The notes beneath the pieces were generated by a model. That model worked only from the letters and a program-made list of their open reading frames with translations. It made no database searches and was not told the DNA's origin. From an uncultured Lachnospiraceae bacterium (GTDB lineage: Bacteria > Bacillota > Clostridia > Lachnospirales > Lachnospiraceae), in contig URCR01000054.1 in NCBI GenBank assembly GCA_900546325.1, positions 1-19,213 on the forward strand: DNA of 19,213 nt, in the 5' to 3' direction. Made by a program: the position numbers and the translations under genes. Positions 13,434-19,213 of the stretch are shown piece by piece; position 1 is the first letter of the stretch; each line of letters begins with the position of its first letter.

Positions 13434-14408
13434 GTGAAAGATTCGTATGGAAGAGTCATCGACTATATGCGCATTTCCATCACAGACAGATGTAATTTAA
13501 GATGCCGCTACTGCATGCCGGAAGGGATCAAAAGCATTCCGATGGAGCAGATTCTTACACTGGAAGAAATCACGGAAATATGCCGGATTGCCTCTGAGCT
13601 TGGAATTACCAAATTTAAGGTGACTGGGGGAGAACCGCTTGTGCGGAAAGGCTGTATGGAGTTGATCCGCATGCTGAAAGCACTTCCGCTCACAGAGCAG
13701 GTGACGCTGACAACAAACGGGATTCTGCTCACAGAGTATGCAGAACAATTAAAAGGAGTGGGAATCGATGGTGTCAACGTAAGTCTGGATACACTGTGTG
13801 CAGAAAAATTTGCAGCGATCACCGGGTATGACAGGTTAGACGACGTGCGAAGAGGGATCCGTACGGCATTTGAACTTGGCTTGAAGGTGAAGATCAACAC
13901 GGTTCTTCAGAAAGATGTCAATGAGGAAGCATGGGAAGAAATGCTTAGGATTGCACAAAAAGCTCCGATCGATGTCCGGTTTATCGAGATGATGCCGATC
14001 GGACACGGCAGTGGAAAGGCATCTGTTTCTAATGAAGAACTGCTCGAAAAGATCCGGGGAAAATATGGAGAAGTCACAAAGGAAACAATAGCGGTCCATT
14101 CACACGGAAACGGCCCGGCAGTCTACTATCAGATACCGGGATTTTTGGGAAGTGTCGGATTGATCAGTGCAGTGCACGGAAAGTTCTGCGACAGCTGCAA
14201 CCGGATCCGGATGACGGCGGAAGGGTTCGTCAAACCATGTCTCTGCTATGACACCGGGATTTCTGTGAAGGAGGCAGTCAGAAATCATCGGCCGGAGGAA
14301 GTCAGACGATTGTTGGAGCAGGCAATTTATGGGAAACCGGAAGCGCACTGTTTTGAAAAGAAAGAAGAAATCACAGAAAAGCGGGAGATGTCCCGGATAG
14401 GAGGATAA
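13434..14408 (+). CDS. moaA: GTP 3',8-cyclase MoaA (radical SAM)
   Basis: 324-residue radical SAM enzyme for the first step of molybdenum cofactor synthesis. It starts at GTG directly after the moaC stop, with GAGGAT six nt upstream. The SAM cluster motif is Cys20, Cys24 and Cys27 (CNLRCRYC), followed by KVTGGEPLVR near 62-71 and SLDTL near 117-121. The second, GTP-binding cluster uses Cys252, Cys255 and Cys269 (FCDSCNRIR ... KPCL). The C-terminus is MSRIGG, keeping the terminal GG tail needed for activity in the family. It overlaps nothing but is followed by the MOSC gene after one base. Confidence 0.97.
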   Translation: MKDSYGRVIDYMRISITDRCNLRCRYCMPEGIKSIPMEQILTLEEITEICRIASELGITKFKVTGGEPLVRKGCMELIRMLKALPLTEQVTLTTNGILLTEYAEQLKGVGIDGVNVSLDTLCAEKFAAITGYDRLDDVRRGIRTAFELGLKVKINTVLQKDVNEEAWEEMLRIAQKAPIDVRFIEMMPIGHGSGKASVSNEELLEKIRGKYGEVTKETIAVHSHGNGPAVYYQIPGFLGSVGLISAVHGKFCDSCNRIRMTAEGFVKPCLCYDTGISVKEAVRNHRPEEVRRLLEQAIYGKPEAHCFEKKEEITEKREMSRIGG

Positions 14409-14409
14409 T

Positions 14410-14862
14410 ATGGGAATCATCAGGGGAATCTGCATCAGTGATGTCAGAGGGATCCAGAAAAGTGAAGTGCCGGAGGCGGATATTGAGGTAGACTGGGGGA
14501 TTGTCGGCGATGCCCACGGCGGAAAGTGGCACCGACAGATCAGTTTACTTTCCCTGAAGCGTATTCAGGAATTTCGCGAGCGAGGTGCGGAGGTGGAATT
14601 TGGAGCATTTGGAGAAAATATCATTGCAGAAGGATATGATTTTAAAAATCTTCCGATCGGTTCCAGGTTCCAGATCGGCGAAGTCATTCTGGAGATGACA
14701 CAAATCGGGAAGGAGTGCCACAGCCACTGCCAGATTTATCAGAAAATGGGTGACTGCATTATGCCGAGAGAAGGTGTGTTTGCACAGGTGATCCACGGTG
14801 GACATATCAAAGTCGGAGATGAAATTCGTCTAATGGAGCAGAGAGTCTGTAAAAACGGATAA
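14410..14862 (+). CDS. MOSC domain protein
   Basis: 150-residue single-domain MOSC protein (Moco sulfurase C-terminal fold). Motifs: IVGDAHGGKWHRQISLLS near 31-48, FGAFGENI near 64-71, LPIGSRFQIGEVILE near 81-95, TQIGKECHSHC near 97-107 and GVFAQVIHGGHIKVGDEI near 122-139. Cys103 sits at the conserved MOSC cysteine position; Cys107 and Cys116 add to it. In clostridia MOSC domains are often fused to MogA, but this one stands alone. AGGAGG lies just before ATG, within the end of moaA. Its partner is likely molybdopterin or sulfur transfer to the cofactor; exact reaction unknown. Confidence 0.88.
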   Translation: MGIIRGICISDVRGIQKSEVPEADIEVDWGIVGDAHGGKWHRQISLLSLKRIQEFRERGAEVEFGAFGENIIAEGYDFKNLPIGSRFQIGEVILEMTQIGKECHSHCQIYQKMGDCIMPREGVFAQVIHGGHIKVGDEIRLMEQRVCKNG

Positions 14863-14949
14863 ATCCCAAAGAAACTGTCTGATGTAACGATCCAGTGAAA
14901 AATATTTAGATGAATCATAGAAAAGATAAGAAGGGAAAGGAATAGTTTT

Positions 14950-15894
14950 ATGCGTCTGAAAGAAATTTTAACGGGAAACGGAAAGAAAGGAAGGAGACGA
15001 GCAGGTTCTGTATTGCTTGCGGGATGTCTGCTGATCGGAAGTACAGTTGGAATGGCAGGCTGTGCCGGGGACGGCGGAAAAGATGCGAAACAGGCAGGAG
15101 AGAAGCAGACGGAAGAAAAAGCGGTTGCTGATAAGAACGAGGAGACGGAAATCCAGGTATTTATTGCGGCAAGTCTGAACACAGTTATGACAGAGCTTGC
15201 AGAAAATTATGAGAAAGAGCACCCGGAAGTGAAGATCACTTACAATGCAGACAGTTCGGGAACGCTGCTGACACAGATCGAAGAAGGATATGAATGTGAT
15301 CTCTTTTTCTCCGCAGCACAAAAGCAGATGGATCAGCTGGAGGCAGACGGACTGATCGTGGATGGAACAAGAAAAAATGTGGTGAACAATCAGGTTGTCC
15401 TGCTTACAAGAAAGGACAGCGGCACAGAGGTCACCGGACTGGAAGATCTGTCAAAGGCAAAGAGCATCGCCCTTGCAGGAGGAAGTGTTCCGGTCGGAAA
15501 ATATACAAGGGAAGCGCTTGTCAATCTTGGAATGCTAAAGAGGGCAGAGGATGTATCGAAGATCACGACAGAGGAAGTGTCTGAAGCACTCGGCGGTGTG
15601 GAGATCAGCGAGCAGGATAATGTCAGCAAAGTGCTGATCGCTGTGACAGAAGGTTCCTGTGAAGTCGGAACGACTTACTATTCGGATACATACGGATATG
15701 AGGATCAGGTAAAAGTACTTCAGACGGTCAGCTATGATCTGACGGGCAATGTCATTTATCCGATCTGTCAGGTGGAAAATAAAGAGGCAGATGATGCGCA
15801 GAAAGAAGCAGCCGCAGATTTTCTGGAGTATGTAGTTTCGGATGAGGCGAAAGAAATCTTTGAAAGTTATTATTTTGATACAGAGGTAGAATAA
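14950..15894 (+). CDS. modA: Molybdate ABC transporter substrate-binding lipoprotein
   Basis: 314 residues. A basic n-region (GKKGRRR) is followed by a hydrophobic stretch and Cys38 in GMAGC, which serves as the lipidation site; the Gly/Lys/Glu-rich linker after it is typical. The mature domain begins at about residue 68 with VFIAASLNTVMTELAENY. ADSSGTLLTQIEEGYECDLFFSA follows, then the GGSVPVGKYTREAL segment: the pattern of ModA/WtpA-type molybdate or tungstate binders. Sequence alone cannot separate molybdate from tungstate preference. It lies 87 nt after the MOSC gene with no terminator between, so it probably belongs to the same operon. Confidence 0.92.
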   Translation: MRLKEILTGNGKKGRRRAGSVLLAGCLLIGSTVGMAGCAGDGGKDAKQAGEKQTEEKAVADKNEETEIQVFIAASLNTVMTELAENYEKEHPEVKITYNADSSGTLLTQIEEGYECDLFFSAAQKQMDQLEADGLIVDGTRKNVVNNQVVLLTRKDSGTEVTGLEDLSKAKSIALAGGSVPVGKYTREALVNLGMLKRAEDVSKITTEEVSEALGGVEISEQDNVSKVLIAVTEGSCEVGTTYYSDTYGYEDQVKVLQTVSYDLTGNVIYPICQVENKEADDAQKEAAADFLEYVVSDEAKEIFESYYFDTEVE

Positions 15895-15977
15895 AGAGAA
15901 AGGTTTCCTTTGGACGGCCGCTGAATCGGGCAGTTGTCTGAGAAAGAAACGTTGTAAAAAGAAGGGAGGAAGAAAAT

Positions 15978-16682
15978 ATGGAAGAAGTCAGACAGATCAT
16001 TGCAGGTCTGGATTGGAGTCCGCTTTGGATCTCTCTGAAAACCGGTGCTGTTGCGACTGTGATCTCATTTTTTCTCGGGATCTACGCGGCGAGAAAATCT
16101 GTGCAGGCGGGACCGAAGGGGAAAGCGGTACTGGATGGGATCTTGACACTTCCGATGGTGCTTCCTCCCACGGTTGCGGGATTTTTCCTGTTGCTCTTAT
16201 TCAGCGTGAGGCGGCCGTTTGGAGCATTTCTGTACGGAAATTTTGATATCAAAGTGGTACAATCCTGGGCTGGATGTGTGATCGCTGCGATTGTGATCGC
16301 ATTTCCGCTGATGTACCGGAATGCGCGGGCGGCATTCGAGCAGATCGATCTCAACCTGATTCATGCGGCGCGGACACTTGGGATGTCGGAACTTCGTATT
16401 TTCTGGACTGTGGTCATGCCGACCGCAGGACCGGGAGTTACAGCGGGGACGATACTGGCATTTGCGAGAGCACTCGGAGAATATGGGGCGACCTCTATGT
16501 TAGCGGGCAATATTCCGGGAAAGACCGGGACGATCTCCCAGAAGATCGCAATGGTCATTCAGGACGGCGATTATCTGACAGCAGGTGTATGGGTAGGGAT
16601 TGTGATGGTGATCGCGTTTGTGATGATCTTCGTATTAAATCTCGTGCTCGGCAAGAAAATGAAGCAGGTGAAGAGGTGGTAG
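15978..16682 (+). CDS. modB: Molybdate ABC transporter permease
   Basis: 234-residue permease with about five membrane spans. LPMVLPPTVAGFFLLLLF near 58-75 and the cytoplasmic EAA loop HAARTLGMSELRIFWTVVMP near 129-148 are diagnostic, followed by ARALGEYGATSMLAGNIPGKT. It starts at ATG 15978 with GGGAGG upstream, 83 nt after modA. That gap holds only small hairpins (AAAGG/CCTTT near 15900). The modC start follows after one base. Confidence 0.95.
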   Translation: MEEVRQIIAGLDWSPLWISLKTGAVATVISFFLGIYAARKSVQAGPKGKAVLDGILTLPMVLPPTVAGFFLLLLFSVRRPFGAFLYGNFDIKVVQSWAGCVIAAIVIAFPLMYRNARAAFEQIDLNLIHAARTLGMSELRIFWTVVMPTAGPGVTAGTILAFARALGEYGATSMLAGNIPGKTGTISQKIAMVIQDGDYLTAGVWVGIVMVIAFVMIFVLNLVLGKKMKQVKRW

Positions 16683-16683
16683 T

Positions 16684-17739
16684 ATGGCTCTGGAAGTGAA
16701 GATACAGAGAGCGTTTGGTGATTTCAAGCTGAATGTGCAGTTTCAGTCAGACAGCAGAAGAATTGGGATTTTGGGAGCGTCCGGCTGCGGAAAGAGTCTG
16801 ACACTAAAAAGTATTGCAGGGATTGAAAGACCGGAAACCGGGAAGATCGAAACCGGGGGAAAGGTCTTTTTTGATTCCGATAGAAAGATCTTTCTGCCGC
16901 CGCAGGAAAGGAAAGTCGGCTACCTATTCCAAAATTATGCACTTTTTCCGACGATGACTGTGGAAAAGAACATCGGGATCGCACTTCGCTGTGGAAAAAG
17001 GGAAAAGGAAGCAAAGGTTCGGGAAATGATCGAACGGTTTTCTCTGCAGGGACTGGAAAAAAAGCTTCCGGGACAGCTATCGGGCGGGCAGCAGCAGAGA
17101 GCGGCGCTTGCGAGGATCATGATCTACAAGCCGGAGATGATTCTGTTGGATGAGCCTTTTTCTGCATTGGACAGTTACCTGAAGGAACAGACACAGCGGG
17201 AATGTCTGGAATTGCTTCAGAATTATCCGGGGACTGTTATTTTGGTATCGCACAGCCGGGATGAGATTTACCGCTTTAGTGAAGAAGTGCTTGTGATGGA
17301 TGGAGGAAAAGCGGTCATTCAGAAACCGGTGAAAGAGTTGTTTGAGCAGCCTCAGAAGGTGGCGGCGGCCAAGCTGACCGGATGCAAAAACATCGAAGAG
17401 ATTATATGGAAAGAAGAGGAAGCCTTCTATGTGCCGGGATGGGATATGGTGATTCCTGCCTGGCAGAAAAGAGCGGATCGTGCGCAGGCAATCGGTATCC
17501 GGGCGCATGAATTTACGACGGAGCGTACAAGGGCGGACGGCGAACTGGTATTTCCGCTTTACCGGCCGGAAGTAAAAGAGGATCTGTTTGAGTATCATGT
17601 GCAGTTTTTCACATCAGAACGCGCAAAAGATCCGGTCGTGTGGAAAGTTTCCAAGAGAATCTGGGATGTTGGGGAAAAAGGTGTGCCGGGGCAGCTGTAT
17701 CTGAGGCGAGAACACATACTGTTTTTGGAGAAAGAGTAG
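16684..17739 (+). CDS. modC: Molybdate ABC transporter ATP-binding protein
   Basis: 351-residue ATPase. Walker A GASGCGKS (31-38), Q-loop Gln83 in YLFQNYALFP, signature LSGGQQQRAALAR (132-144), Walker B MILLDEPF (152-159) and switch His190 are all intact. The region after residue 225 fits a divergent TOBE/Mop-type regulatory domain, with IGIRAHEF near 270-277 as the recognisable strand. The gene begins one base after modB, so ModB and ModC are translationally coupled. No terminator is visible after it; the dipeptidase gene follows with its own weak promoter. Confidence 0.95.
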   Translation: MALEVKIQRAFGDFKLNVQFQSDSRRIGILGASGCGKSLTLKSIAGIERPETGKIETGGKVFFDSDRKIFLPPQERKVGYLFQNYALFPTMTVEKNIGIALRCGKREKEAKVREMIERFSLQGLEKKLPGQLSGGQQQRAALARIMIYKPEMILLDEPFSALDSYLKEQTQRECLELLQNYPGTVILVSHSRDEIYRFSEEVLVMDGGKAVIQKPVKELFEQPQKVAAAKLTGCKNIEEIIWKEEEAFYVPGWDMVIPAWQKRADRAQAIGIRAHEFTTERTRADGELVFPLYRPEVKEDLFEYHVQFFTSERAKDPVVWKVSKRIWDVGEKGVPGQLYLRREHILFLEKE

Positions 17740-17755
17740 GTAGTTTTTGAAGGGG

Positions 17756-17784
17756 TGGAGAAGCCAGTGGAAAAAGCGTATAAT
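17756..17784 (+). promoter_or_regulatory. Possible promoter for the dipeptidase gene
   Basis: TGGAGA (17756-17761, four of six consensus bases), 17-nt spacer, consensus TATAAT (17779-17784). The gene may also be reached by read-through from modC. Confidence 0.5.
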
Positions 17785-17834
17785 AATAGGAAGAACCGCA
17801 TGGAAAGAAATTTTGAAAAATGGGAGAAATAAGT

Positions 17835-18758
17835 ATGAAGTTATTTGACTTACATTGTGATACTCTTGTAACACTTGGAGAGAAAAAGGCAGACTTTTTT
17901 TGTTCGGAAACCCAGTTCTCTTTATGCGAGAGAGAAAAGTTTCAGCGCCTTTGCCAGACGATGGCAATTTTTGTCCCGGATCAAGTCAGGGGAGAGGACG
18001 CATTTGCATATTTTCTCAAGTATAAAGACTATCTGGACCAGCTTTTGCAAAGACAGTCGGAAGTTGCGGAAAAAGTCAGTTGCGGAGAAGATATCAGAAA
18101 GATTACCGATCAGGGGAAATGTGCAGTAATCCTGGCGGTGGAAAGCGGGGCGGCCCTTGGTGGAAAGCTTGAGCGTGTAGACGATCTGGCAGAGAGCGGC
18201 GTAAAGGTAATGACGCTTGTCTGGAATGGAAGAAATGAGCTTGGATCGGGACATGATACGGAGGAAGGACTTACGCCGTTTGGAAGAGAAGTGATCAGAA
18301 AAATGGAAGAGAGGAGAATCATTGTAGATGTCTCTCACTTGAATGACCGGGGATTTGATGAAGTCTGCGAGATAGCGGAGCATCCGTTTGCTGCAACGCA
18401 TTCAAATTTACGTTCAATCTGCTCCCATCCGAGAAATCTGAAAGAAGAACAGTTTTGTAAGGTCATTATGCGAAGGGGATTGGTGGGAATTAATCTTCAT
18501 CAGCAGTTTTTAAGTGATACAGGCGAAGGAAAAGAGGAGGATGTATACCGTCATATTGACCGCATGCTGGAGCTGGGCGGAGAAAATGTGATCGCATGTG
18601 GAAGTGATTTTGACGGAGCGGATATCCATCCATCTTTGAATACGCCTGTGAAATATGCAAAACTTGCAGAACAGATGTTGAAAAGAGGAATCAAAGAAGC
18701 GGTAGTAGACAAAATCTTTTTTGAAAATGCAGAGCGGTTTTTCAGGGGAAATGCATAA
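17835..18758 (+). CDS. Membrane-dipeptidase family (M19) metallopeptidase
   Basis: 307 residues, the renal dipeptidase-like TIM-barrel amidohydrolase family. It opens MKLFDLHCDT with metal ligands His7 and Asp9. Glu103 in AVESGAAL, His168 in DVSHL and His189 in ATHSN complete the binuclear zinc site. The last two are 21 residues apart, as in human renal dipeptidase. GSDFDG (256-261) supplies the catalytic-region Asp258. No signal peptide, so cytosolic; it likely cleaves dipeptides, possibly D-amino-acid containing. ATG 17835 has GGGAG at 17822-17826; the in-frame ATG 17820 overlaps that site. A terminator follows. Confidence 0.92.
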   Translation: MKLFDLHCDTLVTLGEKKADFFCSETQFSLCEREKFQRLCQTMAIFVPDQVRGEDAFAYFLKYKDYLDQLLQRQSEVAEKVSCGEDIRKITDQGKCAVILAVESGAALGGKLERVDDLAESGVKVMTLVWNGRNELGSGHDTEEGLTPFGREVIRKMEERRIIVDVSHLNDRGFDEVCEIAEHPFAATHSNLRSICSHPRNLKEEQFCKVIMRRGLVGINLHQQFLSDTGEGKEEDVYRHIDRMLELGGENVIACGSDFDGADIHPSLNTPVKYAKLAEQMLKRGIKEAVVDKIFFENAERFFRGNA

Positions 18759-18771
18759 GTTAAAAATATGC

Positions 18772-18796
18772 AGGGCGGGAGTAATCCTGCCCTTTC
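18772..18796 (+). terminator. Terminator after the dipeptidase gene
   Basis: 9-bp stem AGGGCGGGA / TCCTGCCCT (one G-U pair) with a GTAA loop and a short TTC tail. The T-run is weak, so efficiency is uncertain. It separates the metabolic genes from rpoB. Confidence 0.65.
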
Positions 18797-18816
18797 TAAA
18801 TTTCTTAAAAAACTAC

Positions 18817-18845
18817 TTGACAACAGAAAATTTTCATGATACAGT
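18817..18845 (+). promoter_or_regulatory. Promoter for rpoB
   Basis: Consensus TTGACA (18817-18822), 17-nt spacer, TACAGT (18840-18845) with extended -10 TG at 18837-18838. It lies 130 nt before the rpoB start, showing that rpoB is not dependent on the rplJ-rplL promoter. Confidence 0.75.
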
Positions 18846-18852
18846 TAAAAAT

Positions 18853-18917
18853 GCGCTATTGTGGATAATAATGCCCGTAGTGCGCATATGAAAACACTCG
18901 TAACTGCTTGTTTTCAT
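18853..18917 (+). promoter_or_regulatory. Structured rpoB leader
   Basis: Two hairpins in the untranslated leader. GCGCTA near 18853 pairs imperfectly with TAGTGCGC ending at 18884. ATGAAAACA (18888-18896) pairs perfectly with TGTTTTCAT (18909-18917) around a 12-nt loop. No T-run follows, so they are not terminators. They may affect mRNA stability or carry regulation; unproven. Confidence 0.5.
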
Positions 18918-18974
18918 TGTATATTCAAGGAAAATACAACGCAACCAAATAAATATACAAGGAGTGAAACGTCA

Positions 18975-19213
18975 ATGGAGAAAAATAGAATTCGTCCCAT
19001 CACAAATGGAAAAAGTTCCCGTATGAGCTATTCTAGACAAAAAGAAGTATTGCAGATGCCGAACTTGATCGAAGTCCAGAAGGATTCTTACCAGTGGTTT
19101 CTGGATGAGGGGTTAAAAGAAGTATTCCGCGATATCTCTCCGATTGCTGATTACAGCGGTCACTTGAGTCTGGAGTTTGTAGACTTTACATTATGCGAAG
19201 ATGATGTGAAGTA
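18975..19213 (+). CDS. rpoB: DNA-directed RNA polymerase subunit beta (5' part)
   Basis: First 79 codons of RpoB; the gene continues beyond the window. It begins MEKNRIRPITNGKSSRMSYS with the conserved PNLIEVQKDSYQWFLDEGLKE and the FRDISPIADYSGHLSLEFVDF segment of the beta protrusion/lobe start. AAGGAG at 18959-18964 precedes ATG 18975. It has its own promoter and leader, separate from rplL. Confidence 0.96.
   Translation, partial: MEKNRIRPITNGKSSRMSYSRQKEVLQMPNLIEVQKDSYQWFLDEGLKEVFRDISPIADYSGHLSLEFVDFTLCEDDVK

Noticed and set aside
14881..14891. GATGTAACGAT upstream of modA, resembling half of a ModE site
   Set aside because: No matching left half lies at the right distance, and modA appears to be transcribed with the upstream operon.
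15013..15027. Alternative lipobox LLAGC at Cys26 of ModA
   Set aside because: It lies inside the hydrophobic core soon after the basic region. Cys38 at the end of the hydrophobic stretch, followed by a polar linker, is a better lipidation site.

Overview
The window looks like a chromosomal segment of a low- to mid-GC anaerobic Firmicute, most likely a Lachnospiraceae-type gut clostridium. This is inferred from protein character, strong AGGAGG-type ribosome binding sites, and Firmicute-style leaders (L10 leader with attenuator, L1-site mimics). Species is not called. No tRNA, rRNA, CRISPR array, transposase or phage gene is visible.

Layout. (1) 1-3490: translation and transcription block rpmG-secE-nusG-rplK-rplA-[promoter, L10 leader, attenuator]-rplJ-rplL, closed by a terminator. 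The mRNA carries two copies of an L1-binding-site mimic, one before rplK and one before rplA. (2) 3483-6322: a perfect 16-bp inverted repeat, then a monocistronic gene for an 849-residue protein with an active-looking transglutaminase domain, a second degenerate copy of it, and a thioredoxin-fold-like C-terminus. A bidirectional terminator follows. (3) 6383-9761: a CstA-family transporter (minus strand) with a long structured 5' leader, divergent from a branched-chain aminotransferase gene, ilvE (plus strand). (4) 9786-17739: a molybdenum region. On the minus strand lie a MobA/MocA-like nucleotidyltransferase fused to a ModE-type DNA-binding domain, then xdhC. Divergent from them on the plus strand run a MoeA-like molybdopterin-binding protein, moaC, moaA, a MOSC protein and the molybdate transporter modABC. 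The short divergent promoter region contains a ModE-like inverted repeat placed to touch both promoters. (5) 17756-18796: a family M19 dipeptidase. (6) 18817-19213: promoter, leader and 5' end of rpoB, which runs off the window.

How it fits together. The ribosomal genes show the expected autogenous controls (L1 on rplK/rplA, L10 on rplJ/rplL). In most bacteria rplL is followed directly by rpoB. Here about 15.5 kb of metabolic genes separate them, and each side has its own terminator or promoter. The molybdenum block covers molybdate import (ModABC), the first steps of pterin synthesis (MoaA, MoaC), molybdopterin handling (MoeA-like, MOSC) and maturation of a xanthine-dehydrogenase-type hydroxylase (XdhC). 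It is probably governed by its own molybdate-responsive regulator. moaD, moaE, mogA, mobB and the hydroxylase itself are not in the window.

The most interesting items are the MobA-like/ModE fusion with eroded catalytic motifs facing a ModE-like operator, the tandem transglutaminase with a dead second copy, the paired L1 mimics, the long cstA leader, and the Cys-rich tail of the MoeA-like protein. Most of the remaining content is ordinary housekeeping.
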